Shown piece after piece: positions 51,686 to 64,000 of a DNA stretch of 64,000 nucleotides. The notes under the pieces were generated by a model. That model was not told where the DNA came from, searched no databases, and worked only from the letters and a program-made list of their open reading frames with translations. Where the stretch lies: NCBI RefSeq assembly GCF_007858475.1, contig NZ_VIGX01000007.1, positions 186,001 through 250,000 on the forward strand, written 5' to 3'. This stretch comes from Tsukamurella conjunctivitidis (lineage in GTDB: Bacteria > Actinomycetota > Actinomycetes > Mycobacteriales > Mycobacteriaceae). The first letter of the stretch is position 1; every line of letters begins with the position of its first letter. The position numbers and the translations under genes are program-made.

Positions 51686-53098
51686 CTGTCCCAGTCATAC
51701 TCCCGCGCCGCCGTCGCCGTCCTGTGCGCCGCGGGGATCGTGGTCGCACTGATGCAGACCATCATCGTGCCGCTGATCCCGCAGCTCCCCGCGCTGTTGA
51801 GGACCACGCCGTCGAACGCCTCGTGGACGCTCACCATCACCCTCCTCGTGGGGGCCGTCGGCACGCCGATCGCGGGCCGACTCGGCGACATGTTCGGCAA
51901 GCGGCGGGTGCTCCTCGGCAACATGGGCGCGGTCGCCCTGGGCTCCGCCGTGTGCGCCGTGTCGACGGCACTCGCGCCGTTCCTCGTGGGCCGCGGCCTC
52001 CAGGGGCTCGGCATCGGCGCGATCGCGGTCGGGATCAGCATCCTGCGCGACATCGTGCCCGCGCGGCAGCTGGGCTCCGCCGTCGGAGCGATGAGTGCGT
52101 CCCTGGGGGTGGGCGGCGCGCTGGGACTTCCGTTCGCGGCGTCGATCGCCCGGCACATCAGCTGGCACGCACTGTTCTGGATCTGCGCCCTCGCCGCCGT
52201 CGGCTGCGCAGCGGCCATCCTGCGGTTCGTCCCGGAGGGGCCGTCCGACGCCGGCGGCCGGTTCGACGTGGTCGGCACGCTCGGCCTCACCGCCGTCCTC
52301 ACCTTCGTGCTGCTCCCCCTGTCCAAGGCCTCCGAGTGGGGCTGGACGGACCCGCTGACCCTCGGCATGTTCGCGGCGTTCGCGATCTCGGCGGTCGCCT
52401 GGTGGCGCTACGAGCGCCGCACCCCGAATGCGTTGATCGACGTCGACACGCTGATCAGTCGCCCCATCCTGCTCACCAACATCGCCTCCGTCGCCACGGG
52501 TTTCGCCTTCTACGCCATGCAGATGATGCCGATCCAGATGCTCATGGCGCCCGAACAGGCGCCCGCGGGCCTCGGGCTGGACATGGTGCCGGCGAGCCTC
52601 GTCCTCATGCCGACGGGGCTCGTGATGTTCGGCTTCTCCTACGTCAGCTCGTGGATCACCGACCGGCACGGCGCACGCCTGTCCCTCGCCATCGGCGGCG
52701 TCGTGATCGGCGGCGGATACCTGGTCCTGCTCGCCGCCCTCGCCGGTCCGTGGGGCGTCGACTGGCTGTGGATCCTCGCCGCCAGCGCCCTCGTCGGCGC
52801 GGGCCTCGGGATCGCCTACTCCGCGATGCCGGCGCTCATCATGTCGGTGGTCCCGGTCTCGCAGACCGGCGAGGCGAACGGGGTCAACGCGCTCATGCGC
52901 TCCGTCGGCACGTCCATGGCGACGGCCGTCGTCGGCATGGTGCTGACCGGCGCGACCGTGCTGACGACGACGCCGTCGGGCACCGTCAGGACGCCCTCCG
53001 CCGGCGCCTACGAGGCCACGATCCTGATCAGCCTCGCCGTCTGCGCGCTGGCGGTCCTCTGCTCCCTCGCCATCCCCCGCCGCCGGGCCGCCGCGTGA
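51686..53098 (+). CDS. DHA2-family MFS efflux transporter, probable CTG start
   Basis: A ~470-residue protein with about 14 helices. Motif A is GRLGDMFGKRRVLLGNMG, and LVGRGLQGLGIGAIAVGISI marks helix 4. DHA2 pumps remove drugs or lipids using protons. The frame opens after a TAG at 51653 and has no ATG, GTG or TTG until GTG 51740, which would remove half of helix 1. CTG 51686 (LSQSYSRAAVAVLCAAG) keeps the helix whole and has GAAGG upstream. A TAGGAT box lies near 51644. Confidence 0.82.
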   Translation: MSQSYSRAAVAVLCAAGIVVALMQTIIVPLIPQLPALLRTTPSNASWTLTITLLVGAVGTPIAGRLGDMFGKRRVLLGNMGAVALGSAVCAVSTALAPFLVGRGLQGLGIGAIAVGISILRDIVPARQLGSAVGAMSASLGVGGALGLPFAASIARHISWHALFWICALAAVGCAAAILRFVPEGPSDAGGRFDVVGTLGLTAVLTFVLLPLSKASEWGWTDPLTLGMFAAFAISAVAWWRYERRTPNALIDVDTLISRPILLTNIASVATGFAFYAMQMMPIQMLMAPEQAPAGLGLDMVPASLVLMPTGLVMFGFSYVSSWITDRHGARLSLAIGGVVIGGGYLVLLAALAGPWGVDWLWILAASALVGAGLGIAYSAMPALIMSVVPVSQTGEANGVNALMRSVGTSMATAVVGMVLTGATVLTTTPSGTVRTPSAGAYEATILISLAVCALAVLCSLAIPRRRAAA

Positions 53099-53112
53099 GC
53101 CCTGCGGACTGT

Positions 53113-53118
53113 TAGGTT
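53113..53118 (+). promoter_or_regulatory. -10-like TAGGTT before lipase gene
   Basis: TAGGTT is followed after 6 nt by the second of two adjacent GTG codons (53125), so that codon may be the real, leaderless start. Confidence 0.4.
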
Positions 53119-53121
53119 GGC

Positions 53122-54315
53122 GTGGTGCCGATCACGCCGTCCGCCCTGTCCCGCGCCGTGACCAGCCACGTCGGCGGCCTCCTCCGCGGTCTCGCGACGC
53201 CCGATCCCATCACGCCGATCGGTCCTCCGAACTGGTCGGGGCTCGACGCTCGGGAGTACACGGGCCCCGCGCTGCCGCCCGGTACGCCGATCGAGCGGGT
53301 GCCGCTCGCTCGGGAGCTCGGCCTCCACGACGCCGCCCAGGCCCACCGCTTCCTGTACGCCACCACGAACCAGCACGGGGCCGCCGTGAGCACGGCCTCC
53401 CTCTTCCTCCCGGCGGGGACCGCGCCGGAGGGCGGGTGGCCCGTCATCGCGTGGGCGCACGGCACCGTCGGGCTGTGCGACGACGCGACCCCCTCCGCCC
53501 AGCCCCAGTCCGAGCGGCAGGTCTTCTACCTCGGGCACTGGCTGCGGCACGGCTACGCCGTGGTCGCCACCGACTACGCGGGCATGGGCACCCCCGGGCT
53601 GATGAGCTATCTCAACGGGAAGGTCGAGGCGCACAACCTCATCGACTCGGTTCAGGCGGCGCGGCAGCTCGGCCTGCCCCTCGCCCGACGGTGGGCCCTC
53701 GTCGGCCAGTCCCAGGGCGCGGGCGCGGCGATGAACGGCGCCCGCTACGCCACCGAGTTCGGCGCCGAGCACGACCTCGACCTGCGCGGCGTCGTCGCCA
53801 CCGGCACGCCCGCGAACATCGAGCGGGTCGCGCAGTTCCTCCGTCCGTCCTTCCCGCCGCTCGCGCTGCCGCCGCTCACCAACGTCTACGCCGCGTACAT
53901 CCTCGCCGGGATCCGTGATGCCCGGCCCGATCTCGGGATCGATTCGCTGCTCAGCGACGAGGGCCGGCGGATCGTCGACCTCGCGGAGGGCCTGAGCCTC
54001 TACGACACCCGGGACGCGGTCCGCGGCGCGAAGATCTCGACCTGGGTCACCGCTCCCCTGCGATCCATCCCGGGGATCTACGACGCGCTGCACGAGCACA
54101 TGGGCACCCCGGTGACCGGGTACGACCGACCGATCTTCCTCGGCCACGGCCTCACCGACATCGACGTGCCCGTCGCCTCCGGGCTCTCGCTCGCCGCGGC
54201 CCTGGCACTGCACCGGCAGCCGGTGACGCTCAAGCTGTACCCCACCGACCACTTCGGCACCGTGTACGCGGCCGCCGACGACGCCGCCGAGTTCCTCGCG
54301 CGGGTCATGGATTAA
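53122..54315 (+). CDS. LIP-family lipase / alpha-beta hydrolase
   Basis: A 397-residue hydrolase of the secretory lipase (LIP) family. The nucleophile elbow is LVGQSQGAGAAM, the acid is likely in FLGHGLTDIDVPV, and the histidine in YPTDHFGTVY. VIAWAHGTVGLCDDATPS is the oxyanion region. Unlike fungal relatives there is no clear signal peptide. The GTG at 53122 (or 53125) starts it. An SDR gene follows 12 nt later, so they form a pair, perhaps for an ester whose alcohol is then oxidised. Confidence 0.86.
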   Translation: MVPITPSALSRAVTSHVGGLLRGLATPDPITPIGPPNWSGLDAREYTGPALPPGTPIERVPLARELGLHDAAQAHRFLYATTNQHGAAVSTASLFLPAGTAPEGGWPVIAWAHGTVGLCDDATPSAQPQSERQVFYLGHWLRHGYAVVATDYAGMGTPGLMSYLNGKVEAHNLIDSVQAARQLGLPLARRWALVGQSQGAGAAMNGARYATEFGAEHDLDLRGVVATGTPANIERVAQFLRPSFPPLALPPLTNVYAAYILAGIRDARPDLGIDSLLSDEGRRIVDLAEGLSLYDTRDAVRGAKISTWVTAPLRSIPGIYDALHEHMGTPVTGYDRPIFLGHGLTDIDVPVASGLSLAAALALHRQPVTLKLYPTDHFGTVYAAADDAAEFLARVMD

Positions 54316-54327
54316 GGAGAACCGACC

Positions 54328-55155
54328 ATGAAGGACTTCCACGGCAAGGTCGCCGTCGTCACCGGCGTCGCCTCGGGCATGGGCCGCGAACTCGCCCTCG
54401 AACTCGCGCGCCAGGGCGCCAAGCTCTCGCTGTGCGACTACGACCCCGCAGGCCTCGAGAAGACCGCGGAGGACGCCCGCGCCCTCGGCGCCGAGGTGCA
54501 CACCAAGGTCGTCAACGTCGGCGAACGTGAGCAGATCCTCGCCTACGCCGACGAGGTCGCCGAGCACTACGGCGTGGTCAACCTGGTCTTCAACAACGCC
54601 GGCATCGCGCACCACGCGAGCGTCGAGAAGACCTCCTTCAAGGACTACGACCGCCTCATGGACGTGGACTTCTGGGGCGTGGTCAACAGCTCCAAGGCCT
54701 TCCTGCCTCACCTCATCGCCTCCGGCGACGGCCACATCGCCAATACCAGCTCGATCTTCGGCGTTCTCGGCGTCGGCGGCCAGAGCGCCTACAACGCCGC
54801 AAAGTTCGCGGTCCGCGGCTTCACGGAGGCGCTGCGGATCGAGATGCTCGCGAGCGGCCACAACGTGGGCGTGAGCTGCGTGCACCCCGGCGGCATCAAG
54901 ACCGACATCTGCAACAACGCCACCGTCGGCGAGGGGCAGGACCAGGCGTCGTTCGCCGCGTTCTTCAACAAGTACCTCGCCCGCACGAGCGCCGACTCGG
55001 CGGCCCGTACCATCCTGCACGGCGTCAAGAAGAACCACGGCCGCATCCTGATCGGCCCCGACGCGGTGGCGCTGGACCTGCTCGTTCGGGTCACCGGCTC
55101 CGGCTACCAGCGCATCATGTCCTTCGTCGACGGCCAGCAGTCCCGGTTCCTGTAG
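54328..55155 (+). CDS. Short-chain dehydrogenase/reductase
   Basis: A 275-residue SDR with the cofactor motif VTGVASGMGRELALELARQG, NAG in FNNAGIAHHA and the active site in SSIFGVLGVGGQSAYNAAKF (Ser, Tyr, Lys). CDYDPAGLE after strand 2 favours NAD(H). AAGGAG precedes ATG 54328. It is co-directional with the lipase gene (12 nt gap). The C-terminal half has a hydrophobic VALDLLVRVTGSGYQR. The substrate is unknown. Confidence 0.92.
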   Translation: MKDFHGKVAVVTGVASGMGRELALELARQGAKLSLCDYDPAGLEKTAEDARALGAEVHTKVVNVGEREQILAYADEVAEHYGVVNLVFNNAGIAHHASVEKTSFKDYDRLMDVDFWGVVNSSKAFLPHLIASGDGHIANTSSIFGVLGVGGQSAYNAAKFAVRGFTEALRIEMLASGHNVGVSCVHPGGIKTDICNNATVGEGQDQASFAAFFNKYLARTSADSAARTILHGVKKNHGRILIGPDAVALDLLVRVTGSGYQRIMSFVDGQQSRFL

Positions 55156-55176
55156 CCGGGCGCACCGCGGACAAGC

Positions 55177-55214
55177 GAACGGGCACCGTCGACACAGGTC
55201 GACGATGCCCGTTC
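55177..55214 (-). terminator. Terminator of the isocitrate dehydrogenase gene
   Basis: Seventeen-bp arms, GAACGGGCA..TGCCCGTTC with an ACAG loop, contain one position that pairs as G-U on the minus strand but as a C-A mismatch on the plus strand. It lies 12 bp beyond the end of the minus-strand icd gene. Confidence 0.82.
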
Positions 55215-55225
55215 CAGCGGGTCGA

Positions 55226-57463
<2,238 letters not shown>

Positions 57464-57608
57464 GTGTGTTTGCTTCTCCCGAATGTCTTGGTCGGTCGAC
57501 TCTGTACGAACTGCTCTGTCTGTCTCCATGTAACGGTTCCACCATTATCCTCCCCCACGCCGACGGCCCGCGACGGCAGTCCGGCAAACGGGGCGCGTCC
57601 CCGCCGAT

Positions 57609-57614
57609 TACGCT
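57609..57614 (+). promoter_or_regulatory. -10-like TACGCT before DUF808 gene
   Basis: TACGCT ends 6 nt before ATG 57621 and no Shine-Dalgarno is present, the leaderless pattern. Confidence 0.5.
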
Positions 57615-57620
57615 GTCGCC

Positions 57621-58571
57621 ATGGCCGGAGGACTCGCTGCTCTGCTCGACGACATCGCCGCTCTCGCGCGGCTCGCCGCCGCGTCGGTCGACGACGTGGC
57701 CGCGGCCGCCGGGCGCGCGAGCGTCAAGGCGGCGGGCGTCGTCGTCGACGACACGGCGGTCACGCCGCGCTACGTGCAGGGCATCAAGCCCGAGCGCGAG
57801 CTGAGCATCGTCGCCCGTATCGCGAAGGGCTCGCTGCGCAACAAGCTGGTCTTCATCCTGCCCGCCATCCTGCTGCTGAGCTGGCTCGCGCCGTGGGCGC
57901 TGACGCCGATCCTCATGCTCGGCGGCACGTACCTCTGTTACGAGGGCGCCGAGAAGATCTGGGAGAAGATCAGCGGCCATGGGGACGGCGGCGTCGAGGA
58001 GCCCTCCTCGTCCACCGGCGAGGTCGACGAGGACACGGTCGTGGCGGGCGCCATTCGCACCGACTTCATCCTTTCGGCGGAGATCATGGTCATCGCGATG
58101 AACGAGGTCGCGAGCGAGTCGATCTGGTCGCGGGCGCTGATCCTCGTGGTGGTGGCGATCGTCATCACGGCGCTGGTCTACGGGGTGGTCGCGGCGATCG
58201 TGAAGATGGACGACGTGGGCCTCGCGCTGGCGCAGCGGCCGTCGGAGTTCAGCCGCAAGGTCGGCACCGCGATGGTCAAGGCGATGCCGGTGGTCCTCAG
58301 CGTGCTCGCGAACGTCGGCATCGTCGCCATGTGCTGGGTCGGCGGCCACATCCTGCTGGTCGGCCTCGACGAGCTGGGCTGGCATGGGCCCTACTCCGTG
58401 GTGCACCACGTGGAGACCTGGGCGCACGACCTGGTCCCCGCCATCGGTTCGGTGGCCGGCTGGCTCGCGAACACCCTCGGCTCCGCCCTGTTCGGCCTCG
58501 CAGTGGGCGCCGTGGTGGTCGCGATCATGCACCTGATCGGCAAGCTCCGCGGCGCCCCCGCAGCGCACTGA
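57621..58571 (+). CDS. DUF808 (YedI-like) membrane protein
   Basis: A 316-residue inner-membrane protein. The N-terminus LAALLDDIAALARLAAASVD and DDTAVTPRYVQGI are typical of DUF808, and KLVFILPAILLLSWLAPWAL, ALILVVVAIVITALVYGVV, VVLSVLANVGIVAMCWVGG and LFGLAVGAVVVAIMHLIG are hydrophobic segments. The role of the family is unknown. It ends 1 bp from the convergent MerR gene. Confidence 0.9.
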   Translation: MAGGLAALLDDIAALARLAAASVDDVAAAAGRASVKAAGVVVDDTAVTPRYVQGIKPERELSIVARIAKGSLRNKLVFILPAILLLSWLAPWALTPILMLGGTYLCYEGAEKIWEKISGHGDGGVEEPSSSTGEVDEDTVVAGAIRTDFILSAEIMVIAMNEVASESIWSRALILVVVAIVITALVYGVVAAIVKMDDVGLALAQRPSEFSRKVGTAMVKAMPVVLSVLANVGIVAMCWVGGHILLVGLDELGWHGPYSVVHHVETWAHDLVPAIGSVAGWLANTLGSALFGLAVGAVVVAIMHLIGKLRGAPAAH

Positions 58572-58572
58572 G

Positions 58573-59400
58573 CTACCGCACGGGCACCACGACCCGGGTC
58601 CGCAGCTCCGCCTCCGGGACCGCGCACGGGTCGTCGAGGTAGACGTTGAAGTGGTGCGTCGCCGGGTCGTCCACGGTCCGTGCGAGCATCAGGCCGTGGT
58701 CGGCCACGTACTCGCCGATGAGTTCGTGCGCCCGCGGGATCGCCTCCGCGTAGGGCCCGGTGACCACGGCTTCGACGGCCCGAACGGCCGGGGCGTCGAT
58801 GACGGCGAGCGGGGCCACGACGCCGGTCCCGGCCGGCACCTCGATGAACACGGACTCGTCGACCTCGGACTCGCGGAACTCGTCGTCGTGCTCGATGCAG
58901 CCGCCCGGACCGGTCATCTCGACGCCCTGCTCCTGCAGGGCGGGCAGGAAGCGCTCCCAGAGCAGCCCCTCCCCGGCGTAGTCGGGCACCACGCCCCGCA
59001 GGTAGACGATCGTGCGGGCGGGCAGCTCGGTGAGGGAAACGGTGTCGGTCATGGCGGGCTCCTGGAAGAGGGTGTCGATGAGGCGGAGCCGGGTCGCGGC
59101 GTCCTCGGCGGCCGCGGCGAGCTCGAGACGCTGCGCGCGCAGGGCCTCGTCGTACGCCGTGGTGCCGCGGACGGCCAGGAGGGCCCCGATGGCGGACACG
59201 CCGAATCCCACGTCGCGCAGCCGGCGGATAGCCGCGGCGTCGGCGAGCTGTGCCGGCGCGTACCGCCGGTAGCCGCTCAGCGCGTCGACGGCTGCGGGCA
59301 CCAGGACGCCGTGGGCGTCGTAGTGGCGCAGCATGCGCACGCTGATCCGGCTGAGGGACGAGAACCTGCCGATGCTCATGAGGTCCGGGGTGTCGGTCAC
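58573..59400 (-). CDS. MerR-family regulator with GyrI-like effector domain
   Basis: A ~275-residue regulator. The MerR HTH begins SIGRFSSLSRISVRMLRHYD and continues GYRRYAPAQLADAAAIRRLR. After a coiled linker, residues ~120-275 form a GyrI-like/BltR-type ligand domain (SLTELPARTIVYLRGVV; HHFNVYLDDP). Such proteins respond to hydrophobic cations or drugs. Starts at GTG 59400, GTG 59424 or ATG 59379 are all possible. No efflux gene is adjacent. Confidence 0.85.
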   Translation of the reverse strand: MTDTPDLMSIGRFSSLSRISVRMLRHYDAHGVLVPAAVDALSGYRRYAPAQLADAAAIRRLRDVGFGVSAIGALLAVRGTTAYDEALRAQRLELAAAAEDAATRLRLIDTLFQEPAMTDTVSLTELPARTIVYLRGVVPDYAGEGLLWERFLPALQEQGVEMTGPGGCIEHDDEFRESEVDESVFIEVPAGTGVVAPLAVIDAPAVRAVEAVVTGPYAEAIPRAHELIGEYVADHGLMLARTVDDPATHHFNVYLDDPCAVPEAELRTRVVVPVR

Positions 59401-59434
59401 GGGATCCACTCTGTCGCCTGACACGGTGTGAGGG

Positions 59435-60148
59435 TCAAGCGCCGTCGACGGACGGGTCCGCGTCCGGTACCCCCGCGCGAGCGGCGCCCTCGGCCAGGAG
59501 GAACTGGGCGCCCGTGTACGTCGCCATCACCGCGCCCTCCATCCACGCGGGCGGATCGGCGAGCACGAACTTACGCAGGCCCAGGATCGAATCGCTGAGC
59601 AGGAACAGCCCCGCACCCGCCACTGTCGCGCGGCGCGCGTCGGCGGGGATCTGCGGCCCCAGTACCGTCGCCGCGGCCGCCGTGCCGCTGAGCACGGCGG
59701 AGTAGCCGGCGAGCACGGGGGCGAGCGCGGGCGCGGTGCGGTACGCGGCGAGCAGGGTTCGCGGCGCGCCCACGGCCCAGGCCGCGGCGACCGCCGCGGG
59801 CTTCGCCGGGGAGGCGTCCGGATCGCGCTGCGCCAGCAGCCCGCTGATGTACGCGGCGTGCCCGGTGGCGAAGGCGCTCGCGCCCAGGGCGAAGTGCCGC
59901 GGGTCGTCGCCGAGCAGCGCCACGTCGCCCACCCAGCCGGCGGCCTGCCCCGCGAGGGTGGTGCGGCGCAACGGCGAGCGGCGCGCGCGCGGATCGGTCG
60001 CGAAGGACGCGGCGAGGGTCGGCAGCAGCAGCGGCTTGGTGAAGCGCCGTGCGTGGTGGCGCGCGGGCTTCGACGAGGCCGACAACGCGGTGTCGACCGC
60101 GGCGAGGGCGGCGTAGGCGAGCTTGAGGGCGGTGCTGACGCGGGTCAC
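59435..60148 (-). CDS. YhhN/TMEM86 family protein (lysoplasmalogenase-like)
   Basis: A 237-residue protein with seven to eight membrane helices. KPLLLPTLAASF near residue 38 and GDVALLGDDPRHFALGASAFATGHAAY match the YhhN family, whose animal members hydrolyse lysoplasmalogens. FLLSDSILGLRKF carries the conserved SDS. GTG 60148 follows a TAGATT box by 6 nt. The activity in bacteria is inferred from the family. Confidence 0.85.
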   Translation of the reverse strand: MTRVSTALKLAYAALAAVDTALSASSKPARHHARRFTKPLLLPTLAASFATDPRARRSPLRRTTLAGQAAGWVGDVALLGDDPRHFALGASAFATGHAAYISGLLAQRDPDASPAKPAAVAAAWAVGAPRTLLAAYRTAPALAPVLAGYSAVLSGTAAAATVLGPQIPADARRATVAGAGLFLLSDSILGLRKFVLADPPAWMEGAVMATYTGAQFLLAEGAARAGVPDADPSVDGA

Positions 60149-60154
60149 CGCGCC

Positions 60155-60160
60155 AATCTA
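60155..60160 (-). promoter_or_regulatory. -10-like TAGATT for YhhN gene
   Basis: On the minus strand TAGATT ends 6 nt before GTG 60148. It lies 4 bp from the divergent TAGGCT box, giving two leaderless genes back to back. Confidence 0.55.
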
Positions 60161-60164
60161 TCCG

Positions 60165-60170
60165 TAGGCT
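60165..60170 (+). promoter_or_regulatory. -10-like TAGGCT for esterase gene
   Basis: TAGGCT ends 6 nt before GTG 60177, mirroring the arrangement on the other strand. Confidence 0.55.
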
Positions 60171-60176
60171 CGTCCC

Positions 60177-61460
60177 GTGAGCAGCGACACCGTGCCGTCG
60201 GCCCCCGCACCCGAGGAGGGGCGCATCCGCGTCCCTCGCGACCTGGACGCGATCACCGACGTCGGCGACGAGGACCACTCCGGCGTCGACCCGCGCGCAA
60301 TGGAGCGGATCTGGCTCGCGGCGAGGTCCTGGTACGCGGCGGGCATGCAGCCGGCGATCCAGGTCTGCGTCCGGCACCGCGGCGACGTCGTCCTCAACCG
60401 TGCCATCGGCCACGCCCGGGGCAACGGCCCCGACCTCCCGTCCAACCGCGACGAGAGCGCCGAACCCGTGCCGGTCACCGTCGACACCCCGTTCTGCACG
60501 TACTCGACGGCGAAGGGCGTGGCGGTCACGGTGCTGCACCGCCTGATCGAACGCGGAGATCTCGCGCTCGACGCCCGGGTCTGCGACTACCTGCCGGAGT
60601 TCGTCGCGGACGGCAAGGACCGGATCACGGTGCGGCACGTCCTGACCCACAGCGCGGGGATCCCGATCAACACGGGTCCCCGGCCCGACCTGAAGCGGTC
60701 CGAGGACAGCGAGTACACCCGGGCGATGCTCGCGGGGATCAAGCCCGTCTACTCCCCCGGCCGGCTGCACTTCTACCACGCGCTCACCTGGGGGCCGCTG
60801 GTCCGGGAGCTGGTGCTGGCCGCGACGGGCCGGACGATCCGCGAGATCGCCGCGATGGAGGTCCTCGACCCGCTGGGCTTCCGCTGGACCAACTTCGGGG
60901 TCGCGCCCGCGGACCTGCCCGCCGTGGGGCTGAGCTATGCGACGGGAAGGCCCGCGCCGCCGGTGATCGAGGCCGCCTTCCGGAAGGTGGTGGGCGGCAC
61001 CATGCAGCAGATCGTGCCGATGTCGAACTCGCCGCAGTTCCTCACCGGCATCGTGCCGTCGTCCAACCTGGTCTCGAACGCGCAGGAGCTGTCCCGGTTC
61101 GCGGAGATCCTCCGCCGTGGCGGCGAGCTCGACGGGGTCCGCGTGCTGCGGCCGGAGACGCTCGCGGCGGCGACCCGGCAGGCGCGACGCCTGCGGCCCG
61201 ATTTCGCCACCGGCGGGGCGCCGCTGCGCTGGGGCACGGGGTACATGCTGGGGTCCGAGCGGTTCGGCCCGTTCGGGCGGCACGCGCCGGCGGCCTTCGG
61301 GCACACCGGCCTCACCGAGATCGCGATGTGGGCCGATCCGGAGCGGGACCTGGCGGTCGCGGTGGTCTCGAGCGGCAAGCCCGGCTCACACCCCGAGGCC
61401 AAGCGCTACCCCGCTCTGCTCGATACGATCGCGGGCGCCTTCACGCGCGCCACGCGCTGA
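60177..61460 (+). CDS. Serine beta-lactamase-like esterase (class C/EstB type)
   Basis: A 427-residue protein of the beta-lactamase superfamily. The catalytic SxxK is YSTAKG near residue 110, and the tyrosine motif follows as HFYHALTWG. HTGLTEIAMWADPERDLAV matches the third motif, where HTG replaces KTG. These features favour an esterase or lipase (EstB, LipD-like) over a penicillin-binding enzyme. There is no signal peptide, so it is probably cytoplasmic. GTG 60177 appears leaderless. Confidence 0.87.
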   Translation: MSSDTVPSAPAPEEGRIRVPRDLDAITDVGDEDHSGVDPRAMERIWLAARSWYAAGMQPAIQVCVRHRGDVVLNRAIGHARGNGPDLPSNRDESAEPVPVTVDTPFCTYSTAKGVAVTVLHRLIERGDLALDARVCDYLPEFVADGKDRITVRHVLTHSAGIPINTGPRPDLKRSEDSEYTRAMLAGIKPVYSPGRLHFYHALTWGPLVRELVLAATGRTIREIAAMEVLDPLGFRWTNFGVAPADLPAVGLSYATGRPAPPVIEAAFRKVVGGTMQQIVPMSNSPQFLTGIVPSSNLVSNAQELSRFAEILRRGGELDGVRVLRPETLAAATRQARRLRPDFATGGAPLRWGTGYMLGSERFGPFGRHAPAAFGHTGLTEIAMWADPERDLAVAVVSSGKPGSHPEAKRYPALLDTIAGAFTRATR

Positions 61461-61548
61461 CGAGGTTTCCGCCGACGGGCCCGTCGATAGGGCAATCCTA
61501 CCGCATAAATAGGGCCTTTCACCTGGGCGTTCAGTTATTTCTAGAATA

Positions 61549-61567
61549 ATTCCAGAAAAGCTGGAAT
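61549..61567. promoter_or_regulatory. Inverted repeat upstream of katG
   Basis: ATTCCAG-aaaag-CTGGAAT lies about 100 bp before the katG start, next to AGTTATTTCTAGAATAAT (61533-61550), in a stretch much more AT-rich than its surroundings. It is a plausible operator for a Fur, OxyR or other redox or metal regulator. Confidence 0.5.
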
Positions 61568-61664
61568 CCGTGGCGTCGCGGACGTACAGTGGTGAACGCG
61601 CGGCCCGCCAGCACGGCCGCTCCGCTTCATCAGCCGTACACACATCCGTACCGAGAGGAACGCC

Positions 61665-63884
<2,220 letters not shown>

Positions 63885-63904
63885 TCCTCTTCCTCGGCCG
63901 GAAG

Positions 63905-63939
63905 CCGCGCCCCGCCCCCTGTCCGGGGGCGGGGCGCGG
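63905..63939 (+). terminator. Terminator after katG
   Basis: A perfect 15-bp GC stem (CCGCGCCCCGCCCCC and its complement) around a TGTCC loop begins 20 bp after the katG stop. The downstream T-run is weak (TCCTTCG). Confidence 0.82.
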
Positions 63940-64000
63940 TCCTTCGTACCCCAAGTTTTCAGTTATTCATTATTAACCCTTCGTGCGATACACGCCGGTC
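63940..64000. other. AT-rich intergenic tail
   Basis: Sixty bases without a gene. TTTTCAGTTATTCATTATTAACC is unusually AT-rich; its TCAGTTATT also occurs upstream of katG (around 61531). It may begin another regulated promoter beyond the window. Confidence 0.4.

Overview
The window reads as chromosomal DNA of a high-GC actinobacterium of the Mycobacteriales, closest in flavour to Tsukamurella, Gordonia or Rhodococcus. The evidence is RbpA, a fused CobIJ, separate but overlapping lnt and ppm1, a monomeric NADP isocitrate dehydrogenase, a PE-PPE-domain secreted protein, an LGFP-type lipoprotein and KatG. The genus is inference. I saw no rRNA, tRNA, CRISPR array, transposase or prophage.

Layout. 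1-5.2 kb (minus strand): the N-terminal part of an MmyB-type regulator cut by the left edge, a DUF1330 protein, and a tight fabH-cobG-cobH-cobIJ operon. A TetR gene diverges from fabH across two near-identical palindromes and overlaps a hotdog-fold gene. 6.5-10.2 kb: lutABC lactate oxidation genes with a divergent GntR regulator over a perfect 17-bp palindrome, then cobN and a cloverleaf-like inverted repeat. 13.9-21.3 kb (plus): fxsA, an amidohydrolase, lnt-ppm1, then rbpA on the opposite strand, followed by a small zinc-ribbon gene, a lipoprotein, a CPBP protease and an L,D-transpeptidase. 21.4-34.1 kb: a Baeyer-Villiger-type monooxygenase, a Rieske lipoprotein, gamma-carbonic anhydrase, a VIT1-type transporter, an iron alcohol dehydrogenase, a PE-PPE protein, DUF305 and DUF6153-like metal-associated proteins, a GntR/CynX-type pair, VKOR and a UvrA paralogue.

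34.2-42.9 kb looks accessory: codon use is less GC-biased and perfect palindromes are concentrated here. Its core is an operon of flavin monooxygenase, SDR, acetoacetate-decarboxylase-like protein, Old Yellow Enzyme-type reductase, metallo-beta-lactamase-fold protein and SRPBCC protein. The first four genes overlap by 4 nt at each junction. A TetR gene diverges from it over a 34-bp operator-like palindrome. I regard this as the best candidate for an undescribed catabolic or modifying pathway.

42.9-64 kb: a RibD/DHFR-like reductase, an EamA exporter, DUF998, an MBL hydrolase, DUF1905, an LGFP lipoprotein, a fused PxpBC 5-oxoprolinase with an MHS transporter and a GntR regulator with twin operators, a LysE exporter, a DHA2 MFS pump, a LIP-type lipase and SDR, monomeric isocitrate dehydrogenase, DUF808, MerR, a YhhN lysoplasmalogenase, a serine beta-lactamase-like esterase and KatG with an AT-rich promoter region.

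Regulation visible in sequence: at least six divergent or autoregulatory operator arrangements, five strong stem-loop terminators, and repeated -10-like TANNNT boxes placed 6-7 nt before the start codon, which is the signature of leaderless transcripts. No recognisable B12 riboswitch precedes the cobalamin genes.
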